Below are positions 1 through 9,528 of a DNA stretch of 64,000 nucleotides, one piece after another. The stretch comes from Methylotenera sp. Lineage in GTDB: Bacteria > Pseudomonadota > Gammaproteobacteria > Burkholderiales > Methylophilaceae. The notes below the pieces were generated by a model that made no database searches, had not been told where the DNA came from, and saw only the letters and a program-made list of their open reading frames with translations. The stretch is taken from positions 124,001 through 188,000 of the forward strand of contig NZ_JAQSCU010000006.1 in assembly GCF_029945535.1 (NCBI RefSeq), read 5' to 3'. Made by a program: the position numbers and the translations under genes. Each line of letters starts with the position of its first letter. The stretch's first letter is position 1.

Positions 1-1
1 T

Positions 2-2596
2 TATAGAAATAAGGGTAATGTATCAAGCTACACAAACAATCTAACACCAGCAATGATTGATGGTTTTCCTGTGATTACAGCATGGAACGACCCAATAAAA
101 TACTCATGCCAAGCCAATTTTATTATTGGTATTGGTGATACCAACTCTTGGAATGATGCAAATTTGCCAGGCAGTACATCGCGTGGAACTGCTGAACCTG
201 CTATTCCAGCAGAGGTTACCGCAGATTTAGGAAACGGCGATATGTCCGCTGCAGCAACAGCTTTAGTCAACAATCTAAATGTGGCAACAGCGACAAATAA
301 AGTAGGTGATTTGCAAGGGACACCTTCGCCTTTAAGTAACTTTAATACTGGTGCAGGCCAAGCCCGCTATTACATGGCTGGTATTGCTTATGATTTACAT
401 ACGCGTGACATTCGGCCAGACTTTAGTGGCAATCAAACTGTTACCACTTACTGGCTAGATGTATTGGAAAGTGGTTTCAGAAATGATGGTGGAAATCGGT
501 TTAATCAATTTTATTTAACAGCAAAATTCGGTGGTTTTGATGTGCCAGTTGGATTCGATCCATACAGCCCGACTGCAGTGATGCCCGCGGTTACGACATG
601 GGACAAAAATGGGGATGGAGATCCAGATAATTACTACAGAGCTAATAATCCAGCGGCTATGTTGGCAGGCTTGGATAAAGCTTTTGCAGATATTTTAAGT
701 AAAATAACAGGATCATCAAATACTTTTGCGGTCATTAGCCCTCTGGTAAGTGCGGGTAGCATGAGCTTTGCAACGGCATATAAAACAGATGCTTGGACAG
801 GCAATGTGGTGGGTAACGTAGTATCAATCGCTAATGGTGCTGCGGTAGAAACCAAAGCATGGGATGCCTCGGCAAAATTAGATGCGCAAGTTGCAGGTAG
901 TGGATGGGATACAGCAAGAAAAATAGCTACATCAACTTGTACGGTTGGCACTGATGATACACAGAATTGCGTTGGTACTCTTTTTAGACCTGCAAATTTG
1001 GTATCTTTATTGTCAAATTTCTCTGCTGTAGCTACAGATCAAGCAAATGCAGTAAATTTTTTGCGTGGGGATGCAAGCAATACAGGGTCACTAGGTACGA
1101 AAAGTTTTAGAACTCGCACTAGTGTATTAGGAGACATTGTAAACTCTAAAGTAATTGCTGTAGGTCCACCACGTGCTCAATTTACTGATGAATTTACTCC
1201 TGGCTACGCAGCATTTAAAGCTACCTACGCCAATCGATCTACTGTTGCGTATGTTGGTGCCAATGATGGAATGCTACACGCATTTAATGGTGTGCCTACG
1301 GGCGGCAACGAGCTGTTTGCCTACGTGCCTAATGCAGTTATTAAAGGCCCAACCAATACTCCTTATGATAATGGTATTGGTTTTCTCGCAAATCCTTCAT
1401 ATGCACATAGATATTATGTAGATGCCACTCCAGTAAAATATGATGTGGATTTTGGTACTGGTACCGCTGACTGGCACACAATTTTAATTGGAGGTTTAGG
1501 TAAAGGTGGTAAGGCATATTACGCTTTAGACATAACTAACCCTGCAGGAATTACTAGCGAGGCCAGCTTAAGTAGTAAGGTTTTGTGGGAGTTCACCCAT
1601 AAAAATATGGGGTATTCATACGGCAAAGCGATAGTTGCGAAAACTGCAAAGTATGGCTGGACCGTAATAATTACCTCTGGATATAACAACGCTGATGGTA
1701 AAGGTTACTTTTTCTTAATTAATCCAAAAACAGGTGCTTTATTTGAACCCCCAATTTCAACAGGTGTAGGTGACACTACGAATGACGCAGGTTTAGCTCA
1801 TCTTGGCGCTTATATGGCAGATGTTAGAAATCCAATCATAGATGCAGTTTATGCTGGAGATAACTTAGGTAATGTGTGGCGCTTAGACCTTGCTAGCAAT
1901 ACAACCATATCAGCACCAACCAGAATAGCAGCTTTTGGTGCCAATCAGCCAATTACGACACCGCCCTTAATTGAGGTTGATAAGAAAACTTCGAAACGTT
2001 ATGTTTTTGTGGGAACTGGCCGTATTCTGGCAGATAGTGATATTAATAGTACCCAAACACAAACTTTTTATGCGCTATTAGATGGCAACAAATATCAACC
2101 ATTTAGTGCTAGCACATTACCATCAGGTGGTTCATATCCTGTTTCACGTGGGCTACTGGTTGATAATACCAACACACTGGCTACTACAGGTGTGGTTGTG
2201 GATGCTACTAAGCCAATGGGCTACTATATTGATTTAGGTAGCAGTGGAAGCTCACCAAATAGACTCAATGTTGATATTATAAGCTCCGCGGGTGTAGTTT
2301 CATTTGTCGCAAACTCGTTAGCTGGTGACGCATGTAATCCTTCAGGGAACTATCAAAAGTTTGCAGTTACTTATGGTAATGGTAAATCTAGACTTAGTGT
2401 TGGTGGTTCTGTAGTCGGATTTATTGCCGGTTCAGGCATGGCTACCTCAAATGACTTTTTCTCGTTAGACGGAGGTAAGACAGCACAATCTGGAGTTAGT
2501 CGTTCAGATGGTCAGCGAGATACAACAATCGTTGATCTCGGTGGCGCCTCACCATTCACTCAATTAAATTGGCGTGAGCTTCCTACCTCAGATTAG
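2..2596 (+). CDS. pilY1: PilY1-type type IV pilus tip/assembly protein (5' truncated by window)
   Basis: The reading frame is open from base 2, so the N-terminal part (where PilY1 proteins carry a von Willebrand A-like domain) lies outside the window. The visible part carries the conserved C-terminal beta-propeller: GANDGMLHAFNG near base 1252, an RYYVDATP-like strand near 1408, YAGDNLGNVWRLDL near 1849 and FVGTGRILADSD near 2005. An EF-hand-like loop, DKNGDGDPD (602-628), is a likely calcium site; in Pseudomonas PilY1, calcium binding controls pilus extension and retraction. The protein is expected at the cell surface or pilus tip, where it assists pilus biogenesis and adhesion. The assembly genes pilMNOPQ are in the same window but about 50 kb away. 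Family assignment is firm; the role in this organism is inferred. Confidence 0.9.
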   Translation, partial: YRNKGNVSSYTNNLTPAMIDGFPVITAWNDPIKYSCQANFIIGIGDTNSWNDANLPGSTSRGTAEPAIPAEVTADLGNGDMSAAATALVNNLNVATATNKVGDLQGTPSPLSNFNTGAGQARYYMAGIAYDLHTRDIRPDFSGNQTVTTYWLDVLESGFRNDGGNRFNQFYLTAKFGGFDVPVGFDPYSPTAVMPAVTTWDKNGDGDPDNYYRANNPAAMLAGLDKAFADILSKITGSSNTFAVISPLVSAGSMSFATAYKTDAWTGNVVGNVVSIANGAAVETKAWDASAKLDAQVAGSGWDTARKIATSTCTVGTDDTQNCVGTLFRPANLVSLLSNFSAVATDQANAVNFLRGDASNTGSLGTKSFRTRTSVLGDIVNSKVIAVGPPRAQFTDEFTPGYAAFKATYANRSTVAYVGANDGMLHAFNGVPTGGNELFAYVPNAVIKGPTNTPYDNGIGFLANPSYAHRYYVDATPVKYDVDFGTGTADWHTILIGGLGKGGKAYYALDITNPAGITSEASLSSKVLWEFTHKNMGYSYGKAIVAKTAKYGWTVIITSGYNNADGKGYFFLINPKTGALFEPPISTGVGDTTNDAGLAHLGAYMADVRNPIIDAVYAGDNLGNVWRLDLASNTTISAPTRIAAFGANQPITTPPLIEVDKKTSKRYVFVGTGRILADSDINSTQTQTFYALLDGNKYQPFSASTLPSGGSYPVSRGLLVDNTNTLATTGVVVDATKPMGYYIDLGSSGSSPNRLNVDIISSAGVVSFVANSLAGDACNPSGNYQKFAVTYGNGKSRLSVGGSVVGFIAGSGMATSNDFFSLDGGKTAQSGVSRSDGQRDTTIVDLGGASPFTQLNWRELPTSD

Positions 2597-2624
2597 TTTA
2601 TTGTCTGATTAGATCAAGATATAG

Positions 2625-3236
2625 ATGAGAAATAAATTATTGACAGCATTATTGGTATCTGTATTTGCACATGTAATTTTAATATTTAATTTATCAATGG
2701 CTAAAAATTCAAATTTCTCTAAAAGAGATTTGAGAGGTAAGTTACTAATATCCAGCTTGAGCGCTCCTGCACTCCAAGTTGGGTTTTTGACTAAGCCTCT
2801 ACCCTCACAAAATAAGCAAGAGCTTAATAACAAAAGCAATATCGGTGATGATATGCATACGGGACTTAATAGCAGTCTCCCAATAAAACCGCAAGGTGAA
2901 CATACTCACCCTCTAGTGGGCTTAGCTCATAGTGATATCAGTGGAACTGAGGAGCTTAAGCAGTATTACAAAGTTAGTGAAGTTGATATGAGTGCAATTC
3001 CCCAGCACGGCATAGAGTCTCCAATAAGTGAATATAAATTATTGGAAGTGTATCAATTAGGAGTTTTTATTAATAAAAATGGCAGCGTGGACAAAGTCGT
3101 TAACTTAATTGAAGGTAAAAAACCTCAGCTTTTTTATACAAAAATTGAAGAGCAGGTCAAAAATCTTACATTTATTCCTGCAAAAAAAAATGGTATTGAG
3201 GTAGATAGTTATATTGAGATTGCATTAGAGATGTAA
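2625..3236 (+). CDS. Small membrane-anchored protein with TonB C-terminal-like domain
   Basis: A 203-residue protein starting 28 bases after the pilY1 stop. Residues 4-26 form one hydrophobic N-terminal anchor. A polar linker follows, and the last 60 residues (YQLGVFINKNGSVDKVV onward, ending in IPAKKNGIEVDSYIEIALEM) resemble the small alpha/beta C-terminal domain of TonB-family energy transducers: a GSV-type turn, a KIEEQVKNLTFIPA helix-strand and a final strand. No Pro-Lys repeat is visible and no exbB/exbD is nearby. The gene overlaps the convergent transporter gene by 12 bases at its 3' end. A periplasmic function is inferred from the anchor; a link to the pilus gene is suggested only by position. 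Confidence 0.55.
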   Translation: MRNKLLTALLVSVFAHVILIFNLSMAKNSNFSKRDLRGKLLISSLSAPALQVGFLTKPLPSQNKQELNNKSNIGDDMHTGLNSSLPIKPQGEHTHPLVGLAHSDISGTEELKQYYKVSEVDMSAIPQHGIESPISEYKLLEVYQLGVFINKNGSVDKVVNLIEGKKPQLFYTKIEEQVKNLTFIPAKKNGIEVDSYIEIALEM

Positions 3237-3752
3237 GTAATTTGTTGCTTCAATTTTAATAAGCTTTTTCGCAATGAGCCCGTTGACTAACCCAAAAAAT
3301 AAGGCCGCAGCAGCAAACATTGGTATTAAATAACTCACCCCAGCATTAGGAATCAACCATAAGCGCACAACGATTAGTTGCCCTGCAATATGCGCGAAGG
3401 CTGCAACTATACTTAAAGAAACAGGGCTGAACCATTTTTTTGGTAGGTGCATCGCTAGCCATAGAGCACATAAGCTTAGCAACGCGCCACTTAAGCTTAA
3501 TACGAATGTAGGTGATAAAAACTGCCCTAATAGCAAGCTGCTAGCAAACACTCGCAATATACTTACCCATGCGGCGGTTGCAAAGCCGTATTGGTATAGT
3601 ACATATAAGGTCACAATATTGGCGATGCCGGGTTTTACGCCTGGTAATGGTGATGGGATAACAGCTTCAACCATGTGTAATGCGATTGCAATCGCTGCAA
3701 GTTTAGCAATTCGGTGGTCGTCTTCAGTGCTTTGAATCTGCGTGATTTTCAA
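3225..3752 (-). CDS. Gx transporter family membrane protein (HepI-like)
   Basis: A 175-residue, very hydrophobic protein with about five membrane segments. The N-terminal motif (VEAVIPSPLPGVKPGIANIV, residues about 28-47) is typical of the Gx transporter family, historically annotated as heptaprenyl diphosphate synthase component I. It is the last gene of a minus-strand run gshA-gshB-apbE-NusG_II-Gx, 21 bases after the NusG_II gene. Members of this family often occur next to ApbE and NusG domain II genes, as here, in extracytoplasmic flavin-protein clusters. The substrate is unknown. The older HepI name should not be read as polyprenyl synthase activity. Confidence 0.75.
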   Translation of the reverse strand: MKITQIQSTEDDHRIAKLAAIAIALHMVEAVIPSPLPGVKPGIANIVTLYVLYQYGFATAAWVSILRVFASSLLLGQFLSPTFVLSLSGALLSLCALWLAMHLPKKWFSPVSLSIVAAFAHIAGQLIVVRLWLIPNAGVSYLIPMFAAAALFFGLVNGLIAKKLIKIEATNYLHL

Positions 3753-3773
3753 GGTATTTGCTCGGCGTCGAGG

Positions 3774-4190
3774 CTAATAATTAAGCGTATCGTAGGGTTT
3801 AGTTTCACCAAGTAGCTCCAAACTGATTTGGTTGGGTAGACAAATGGCGGCTTGCCCTGCGTGCGTTAACCAGCCTTGATGCACGCAGTATTGCGTATGA
3901 CAGGGTGATTTTGAAAACCTTGCCTTGCCTTGCGCGATGCTGATAGTAGCATCACCTAGTTTCCCATGTACATGAATCTCACGTTGTTGGTTTAGGCTGT
4001 AAGTAGCGTAAATCTTATCGCCCAGTCTGATTTGCACTTTAGCTGCGTGTTCATTAGTCCACAATGTTTGAAACAAATAAATGACACATAAGATGCTGGC
4101 TATTAGTACCAACCAGTCGCCAGCCAGAAATTCTTGAGTAAGGCTTTTAAGCTGGGCGCGTAAGTTATTGCAGTGTGGCGAATTTAACAT
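3774..4190 (-). CDS. NusG domain II-containing membrane-anchored protein
   Basis: A 138-residue protein with one membrane helix (about residues 26-45, WLVLIASILCVIYLFQTLW) followed by a periplasmic NusG_II beta domain. The domain shows the family hallmark CHTQYCVHQGWL plus a downstream AICLPN, so three Cys are conserved. Such standalone NusG_II proteins are not transcription factors; they usually sit beside ApbE and Gx transporter genes. The start overlaps the 3' end of apbE by 26 bases, indicating translational coupling. Function is unknown; a role in extracytoplasmic flavin insertion or electron transfer is inferred from context only. Confidence 0.75.
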   Translation of the reverse strand: MLNSPHCNNLRAQLKSLTQEFLAGDWLVLIASILCVIYLFQTLWTNEHAAKVQIRLGDKIYATYSLNQQREIHVHGKLGDATISIAQGKARFSKSPCHTQYCVHQGWLTHAGQAAICLPNQISLELLGETKPYDTLNY

Positions 4191-5244
4191 TGGGACTTAG
4201 CCAATTGAGTTTTTTCACCATATTTGTCGAAACAAAGATATTGGCTTGATCATCAATGACCATGAAGTTTTCTATACCTAACTCACGAGCAGCTTTACTT
4301 CTATTTTGAGGCGATTCTATAAAAATTGGTTTTGATGCTACGTCTGACAATACACCTGCTTGTGACTGATTAGCAGGTTGTGGAGCTACTAGTACGGTGA
4401 CTGATTGCGTGTGCTGAGCTGGGTAGCCTGTGCGAGGGTCGATGATATGACAGTAACGTTTACCCTTCAACATAAAGTAGCGCTGGTAATCGCCAGAAGT
4501 GCCTACCGCCCAGCCATCGGGTAAATCGACAGTGGCAATCGCTGTGGGCGCGCGCGGGTGCTGTATACCTACTCGCCAAGGCTTGTCGCCATGCTTGCCT
4601 ATCGCAATAATGTTGCCGCCTATGTTAATTAATGCATTATTCACATGCTGTTTGCGTAAATAATTAGCTGCAAGGTCTAGAGCATAGCCTTTTGCATAGC
4701 CACCTAGATCAAGTTTTACCGCAGAGTTTTTACTATATGCCGTATTATTTTCAAGCACGATGTCGTTCATACTTGGGCTAGATTTGACGAGTTTTTTGAT
4801 TTTTCTATCATTAACATCAACGGCACTAAATTCATCGCGCTGAAAGCCCCAAGTGCCGATTAAATGACCTATAGCAGGGTTAAATAGACCATGCGATTTA
4901 ACTGATAACACTTTGGCATCAACTAAAATGGCAACTAAGTCTGGACTAATATTTGTTAGCATACGGCCACGCTCGAATGTCGAATTGAGTTGGCCTAACT
5001 CGCTCGGTTTGCCTTCAGAGATTGGTTTCCATGCATGTAAGCGGTTATGCAGACTTTGGAAGTCTTGCAGTATATGGTTGGAGAGTGAACGTGCGCGCTC
5101 ATCATCTTCATCGTAAATACTAATATCGACTAAAGTGCCAAAAACATAACTTTGTGTGTGGTAAAGCGGCTCTTCGCGCGATAGCAGATAAGCGCCAAAT
5201 ACAAGGGCAGCAACTAGAGCAATGATGACGTATGGTTTGCGCAT
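4165..5244 (-). CDS. apbE: FAD:protein FMN transferase (ApbE)
   Basis: ApbE transfers FMN from FAD covalently to a Thr or Ser of extracytoplasmic flavoproteins such as NqrB/NqrC, RnfG or FMN-bind domain proteins. The 359-residue product has an N-terminal hydrophobic segment (residues 6-20) without a lipobox. It shows the family motifs FGTLVDISIYDED, LDLGGYAKGYALD, NIGGNIIAIG and HIIDPRTGYPAQHTQSVTVL. The usual ADALSTALF helix is replaced by LSDVASKPIFI, a modest deviation near the metal site. The gene starts one base after gshB ends and overlaps the NusG_II gene. No flavinylation target is visible in this window, so the substrate must lie elsewhere. Confidence 0.88.
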   Translation of the reverse strand: MRKPYVIIALVAALVFGAYLLSREEPLYHTQSYVFGTLVDISIYDEDDERARSLSNHILQDFQSLHNRLHAWKPISEGKPSELGQLNSTFERGRMLTNISPDLVAILVDAKVLSVKSHGLFNPAIGHLIGTWGFQRDEFSAVDVNDRKIKKLVKSSPSMNDIVLENNTAYSKNSAVKLDLGGYAKGYALDLAANYLRKQHVNNALINIGGNIIAIGKHGDKPWRVGIQHPRAPTAIATVDLPDGWAVGTSGDYQRYFMLKGKRYCHIIDPRTGYPAQHTQSVTVLVAPQPANQSQAGVLSDVASKPIFIESPQNRSKAARELGIENFMVIDDQANIFVSTNMVKKLNWLSPNVKFATLQ

Positions 5245-6195
5245 TTAAAATGCGGCATGCCGCTCCAGAGCATCTATCATAATGCTGGCAGGGTTGCAGG
5301 GCTGAGGTAAATGGCTGGTTTGTTTGGCGATTTCTACCATGCCTGTGGGGCTAGTGACATTGATTTCGGTTAGATGCTCACCAATCACGTCTAAGCCCAC
5401 TAGAAATAAACCTTCAGCTTTAAGTACTTTACCTACGGTTGTGGCGATTTCTAAATCACGTTCACTAAGTAATTGTGCAACACCAGTGCCACCAGCGGCC
5501 AAATTTCCACGTGTTTCACCAGCTTTAGGGATGCGTGCTAATGAGTATGGTAGAGGAACACCATCAATCACAATGATACGCTTATCGCCTTGTAAAATTG
5601 CAGGTAAATAACGCTGTGCCATAATCGTGCGTTTGCCGAAGTCAGTAATGGTTTCTAGTATCACACTGATATTGGGGTCAGTCAAACTTAGCCTGAATAT
5701 GCTACTGCCACCCATACCATCAAGCGGTTTAACGACTATATCTTGGTGAGTAATTAGAAACTCTCGGATTAAATCATTATTGGCGGTGACTAGAAACTCT
5801 GGTGCAAATTGTGGAAACCGGGTAACAGATAGCTTTTCATTCCAACTGCGGATTGCGCTAGGTTTGTTATAAACCTTTGCGCCTTGATTAGCTGCAATTT
5901 CAAGTAAATAGGTGCTGTATAGATACTCGTTATCAAATGGCGGATCTTTGCGCATGATAATGCCATCAAAGTCTGCTGGCGCGTATTCAATCGCTTCTTC
6001 TAATATGTAGCTTTGCTCAGTAAAAATGAATCTCTTTGCGCTAACTCTTGCTGTTGCGCCGCGTAAAAAAAGCTCATGCTGCATACTGACAAACAGCTCA
6101 TGTCCACGCAGGCTCGCCTCACGCATGATGGCTAAACTGGTGTCTTTGTAACTTTTGAGGTTCTCGAGTGGATCCAAAATAAAGGCTAGTTTCAT
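5245..6195 (-). CDS. gshB: Glutathione synthase
   Basis: This ATP-grasp enzyme joins gamma-glutamylcysteine and glycine to make glutathione in the cytoplasm. The 316 residues match the usual bacterial GshB length. Recognisable blocks are the N-terminal MKLAFILDPLENLKSYKDTS, MRKDPPFDNEYLYSTYLLE, VVKPLDGMGGSSIFRL (ATP-grasp glycine-rich region), RGNLAAGGTG and EINVTSPTGMVEI. It follows gshA by 11 bases and abuts apbE, so the two glutathione genes head a five-gene operon. The start has the conserved N-terminus at its first residue. Confidence 0.95.
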   Translation of the reverse strand: MKLAFILDPLENLKSYKDTSLAIMREASLRGHELFVSMQHELFLRGATARVSAKRFIFTEQSYILEEAIEYAPADFDGIIMRKDPPFDNEYLYSTYLLEIAANQGAKVYNKPSAIRSWNEKLSVTRFPQFAPEFLVTANNDLIREFLITHQDIVVKPLDGMGGSSIFRLSLTDPNISVILETITDFGKRTIMAQRYLPAILQGDKRIIVIDGVPLPYSLARIPKAGETRGNLAAGGTGVAQLLSERDLEIATTVGKVLKAEGLFLVGLDVIGEHLTEINVTSPTGMVEIAKQTSHLPQPCNPASIMIDALERHAAF

Positions 6196-6206
6196 AATGA
6201 CATGCT

Positions 6207-7502
6207 TTATTGGTTAAGCGGATCTTGTTCTTGCAACTCAATAGCTGCGGCAAGTAAAGCTAAACGCGCTACTACGCCGTAAGCATAAAAGCGATTAGGG
6301 GCTGCATCTGGCGCTCCTGCACAGTCGGGTGTAGTACATGGCTTTTCGAAAGCTAATGGCACAAATTGTGAGCCTGGCGCATTGAGGTTTTCATCTATGC
6401 CGCGACCTGTATGTACACGGTAGAAGCCACCGATTACAAAATGGTCCATCATATATACGACAGGCTCTGCAACCGCATCGTTGATACTCTCAAAGGTATA
6501 AACGCCCTCTTGAATAATCACTTCTGAGACTTGCAAACCTTCTTTTACGACAGACATTTTATTGCGTGCTTTGCGATTTAGATCGCGTACATCATCGGGT
6601 GATTTAACCGTCATAATGCCCATGCCATAAGTACCTGCATCGGCTTTTACAATGACAAATGGTTCTTGCGTTACGCCGTATTGTGCATATTTAATTTTGA
6701 TCTTTGCCAGTAACTCTTCTACTTTAAGTGCAAGGCATTCTTCGCCAGTCCGCGCGTGAAAGTCAATTTCACCGCAGGTATCAAAGTATGGGTTTAACAA
6801 CCATTCATCAATACCAAGTAGGGCAGAAAACTCACTTGCCACGCGGTTGTATGCAGCAAAATGTTGCGACTTACGGCGCGTACTCCAGCCTGCATGTAGC
6901 GGCGGGATTAAATTCTGTTCAAGATTTTCAAGTATTGCAGGAATGCCGGCAGACAGGTCATTGTTAAGCAAAATCGCACAGCTATCAAAGTCGCCAAGCT
7001 CTTCGTTGATGAGTTTAATGCGGTTGCCTACGCGCACAACAGGCTCTAATAAAAGCGTATGACCATCATGAGTTTCTAGCTTGGTAGGTTCAGTAATCTC
7101 GGGAGAAATAGAGCCAACTCTTACGTCAAGACCCGCTTGCTTCATGATATTCACAAGCTCAACCACATTGCGTAAGTAGTAAGTGTTACGTGTATGATTT
7201 TCAGGAATAATCAGCAGTCGATGCGCTTCTGGGCAGACCTTCTCAACCGCAATCATCGCGGCTTGAACACTTAAAGGTAAGAAATCAGGATTGAGGTTAT
7301 TAAAACCGCCGGGGAATAAATTAGTATCAACAGGCGCCAATTTGAAGCCAGAGTTGCGTAAATCTACGCTGGCATAAAACGGTGATGAATATTCTAGCCA
7401 TTGCGAGCGAAACCAATGTTCGATTTTCGGCATGGCATCAAGCATGCTTTTTTCTAAGCTAAGTAAAGGGCCATTGAGCGCGGTTGTTAAATGTGGAACC
7501 AT
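6207..7502 (-). CDS. gshA: Glutamate-cysteine ligase, ferrooxidans-type GshA
   Basis: This enzyme makes gamma-glutamylcysteine, the first step of glutathione synthesis. The 431-residue protein is not the E. coli GshA type. It belongs to the ATP-grasp-like family first recognised in Acidithiobacillus, with blocks such as VDTNLFPGGFNNLN, IPENHTRNTYYL, VIVKADAGTYGMGIMTVKSP and VYMMDHFVIGGFYRVHTGRG. A Cys pair (CTTPDC) lies near the C-terminus in a conserved region. It is the first gene of the gshA-gshB-apbE run and is separated from lipA by 72 bases. Confidence 0.92.
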   Translation of the reverse strand: MVPHLTTALNGPLLSLEKSMLDAMPKIEHWFRSQWLEYSSPFYASVDLRNSGFKLAPVDTNLFPGGFNNLNPDFLPLSVQAAMIAVEKVCPEAHRLLIIPENHTRNTYYLRNVVELVNIMKQAGLDVRVGSISPEITEPTKLETHDGHTLLLEPVVRVGNRIKLINEELGDFDSCAILLNNDLSAGIPAILENLEQNLIPPLHAGWSTRRKSQHFAAYNRVASEFSALLGIDEWLLNPYFDTCGEIDFHARTGEECLALKVEELLAKIKIKYAQYGVTQEPFVIVKADAGTYGMGIMTVKSPDDVRDLNRKARNKMSVVKEGLQVSEVIIQEGVYTFESINDAVAEPVVYMMDHFVIGGFYRVHTGRGIDENLNAPGSQFVPLAFEKPCTTPDCAGAPDAAPNRFYAYGVVARLALLAAAIELQEQDPLNQ

Positions 7503-7574
7503 AGAATCTCTTTTCGGTATCTAGTTTAGGCTACTCTGTCATCGCGACGTGTGCATTTTCTTTTATCTAGCTTA

Positions 7575-8537
7575 TTAAATGACTTCATGCGCTTGAACGT
7601 CAGCGTGATAGCTGCTTCTTACCATGGGGCCACTAGCCGTATTATTAAAGCCCATCGCATCAGCTTTTTCTTTTAATTTTTCAAATGATGCAGGTTCTAC
7701 ATAGCGCATAACAGGTAAGTGATGCACGCTAGGTTGTAAATATTGACCTAAGGTTAACATACTGACGTTGTGTGCACGTAAATCTGCCATGACTTCTAGA
7801 ATCTCTTCGTCAGTTTCTCCTAAGCCTAGCATTAAGCCTGACTTTGTTGGTACATCAGGATACATCTCGCCAAAGGTTTTTAATAGCTGTAATGAGTTTT
7901 GATAGTCCGAGCCTGGCCTTGCTTGCTTATACAGGCGAGGAATTGTCTCAAGATTGTGATTCATGACATCAGGCGGTGCATTGCGCAGAATTTGCATGGC
8001 AACATCTAAACGACCACGAAAATCCGGTACAAGGATTTCAATTTTAATATTGGGTGATTGCGCACGCACGGCCCGTATACAATCTACAAAGTGTTGCGCG
8101 CCACCATCTTTTAAATCATCGCGGTCTACGCTGGTAATCACAACGTACTTGAGCTTCATTTGGGCAATCGTGCGTGCTAAGTTCTCAGGTTCGTTCACAT
8201 CTGGTGGCAGTGGTTTGCCGTGCGCAACATCGCAAAATGGACAACGACGCGTGCAAATATCACCCAAAATCATAAAAGTAGCAGTGCCGCCACTAAAGCA
8301 TTCGCCGATGTTTGGGCAACTAGCTTCTTCACATACAGTATGAAGATTATTCTCCCGCAGAATTTTCTTAATCTCTTGATAGCGCGCAGAATCAGGCGCT
8401 TTCATGCGTATCCACTCAGGCTTGCGCAGCATGGGCATCGGAATGATTTTGATAGGAATGCGCGAAGTTTTCGCGCTATCAATTTCTTTTACACCAGCGA
8501 TTTTTGATGTTCTTACATCAGTCATTTGTATTTCCAT
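7575..8537 (-). CDS. lipA: Lipoyl synthase
   Basis: This radical SAM enzyme inserts two sulfurs into protein-bound octanoyl groups to form lipoate. The 320-residue protein has the auxiliary cluster cysteines [12 protein letters not shown] (C69, C74, C80) and the radical SAM motif CTRRCPFC (C95, C99, C102). It ends with the typical [13 protein letters not shown], which contains the auxiliary cluster serine ligand. It lies three bases after lipB in the same direction. An internal Met at residue 5 is an equally plausible start. Confidence 0.96.
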   Translation of the reverse strand: MEIQMTDVRTSKIAGVKEIDSAKTSRIPIKIIPMPMLRKPEWIRMKAPDSARYQEIKKILRENNLHTVCEEASCPNIGECFSGGTATFMILGDICTRRCPFCDVAHGKPLPPDVNEPENLARTIAQMKLKYVVITSVDRDDLKDGGAQHFVDCIRAVRAQSPNIKIEILVPDFRGRLDVAMQILRNAPPDVMNHNLETIPRLYKQARPGSDYQNSLQLLKTFGEMYPDVPTKSGLMLGLGETDEEILEVMADLRAHNVSMLTLGQYLQPSVHHLPVMRYVEPASFEKLKEKADAMGFNNTASGPMVRSSYHADVQAHEVI

Positions 8538-8540
8538 TTG

Positions 8541-9170
8541 CTAAGTTTTTTGTAAGCCAAGATTCTTCATTAGGATGTTGAGTAACAACTCCCTTATTAT
8601 TTCAAAATTGGCGTTAATGCCTAAATCTTTAGTTTGTGTGACTTTTAAGCCCACGTAGCCACATGGGTCGATGGCTTTGAACGGTGATAAGTCCATGTTT
8701 ATATTTAAACTTAAGCCATGATAACAGCAATTATTTTTGATGCGTAATCCCAGCGAGGCAATTTTAGCTTCTTCAACATATACGCCGGGAGCATCGGCTT
8801 TTGCAACAGCCTTTTTACCGAAAGTATCCAGTAGCTCTACGACGGTATTTTCTAGCAGGCTCACCAGTTTTCTAATATTGAGGTTATTCCGTTTTAGGTC
8901 AAATAGAACGTAAATAATTACCTGACCAGGTCCGTGATAAGTGATCTTCCCACCTCGGTCAGTAGGCACTAATGGAATATCATCTCGAATGGGTAAGCGC
9001 ACATTTTTGCGATTCAGCCCCAGTGTATATACAGCCGAGTGTTCAGTTAACCATAGCTCATCAGGCGTATTTTCAGTGCGCTCTGCCGTAAACTTTTGCA
9101 TCGCATGCCATGTAGTTTCAAAATCAGTAAGACCTAGCTGCCTGATTAAGAAAGGTTGCTGCACAGTCAT
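8541..9170 (-). CDS. lipB: Lipoyl(octanoyl) transferase
   Basis: LipB moves octanoyl groups from acyl carrier protein to lipoyl domains, giving the substrate of LipA. The 209 residues show [33 protein letters not shown], the catalytic Lys in [13 protein letters not shown] (K136) and the catalytic Cys in IDPCGYVG (C170). It sits between the DUF493 gene and lipA in the standard order DUF493-lipB-lipA, all on the minus strand with short gaps. Confidence 0.95.
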   Translation of the reverse strand: MTVQQPFLIRQLGLTDFETTWHAMQKFTAERTENTPDELWLTEHSAVYTLGLNRKNVRLPIRDDIPLVPTDRGGKITYHGPGQVIIYVLFDLKRNNLNIRKLVSLLENTVVELLDTFGKKAVAKADAPGVYVEEAKIASLGLRIKNNCCYHGLSLNINMDLSPFKAIDPCGYVGLKVTQTKDLGINANFEIIRELLLNILMKNLGLQKT

Positions 9171-9215
9171 TGGTTTTAGTCTGGTGAAATTACTTTAAAA
9201 AATTAAGTGTTAGTT

Positions 9216-9497
9216 TTAAAGTGCAAATTTAACCAGTGGGTGCGCACTGATTAGGCGATAAATGTCGTCTAATTGCGCTTGTGATTCGACACGCACGGTG
9301 CAGGTGAGACTGGTATATTTGCCAGAAGAACTTATTCTGGATTCAATGTTTTCAGGGTTGAACGTCGGCACGGTTGTTTGAATAAGCAAAATCACAGTAT
9401 CGGGAAATTGGCTTTCAGTCTTCCCCATGACTTTAATAGGGAAGTCCGTTGGAAAGTCAATGAGTGGGGGGGCGGTGTGTGGTTCTATGTCAGCCAT
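9216..9497 (-). CDS. ybeD: DUF493 (YbeD-like) protein
   Basis: A 93-residue cytoplasmic protein of the DUF493/YbeD family. The motifs LIDFPTDFPIKVMGK near the N-terminus and the C-terminal LTCTVRVESQAQLDDIYRLI fit its small ferredoxin-like fold. E. coli ybeD likewise lies between dacA and lipB. A regulatory ACT-like role has been suggested for the family but is not established. The gene is 31 bases downstream of dacA. Confidence 0.88.
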   Translation of the reverse strand: MADIEPHTAPPLIDFPTDFPIKVMGKTESQFPDTVILLIQTTVPTFNPENIESRISSSGKYTSLTCTVRVESQAQLDDIYRLISAHPLVKFAL

Positions 9498-9528
9498 GAT
9501 GTTGAGCTCAGTAAATTTGCAATGATAT

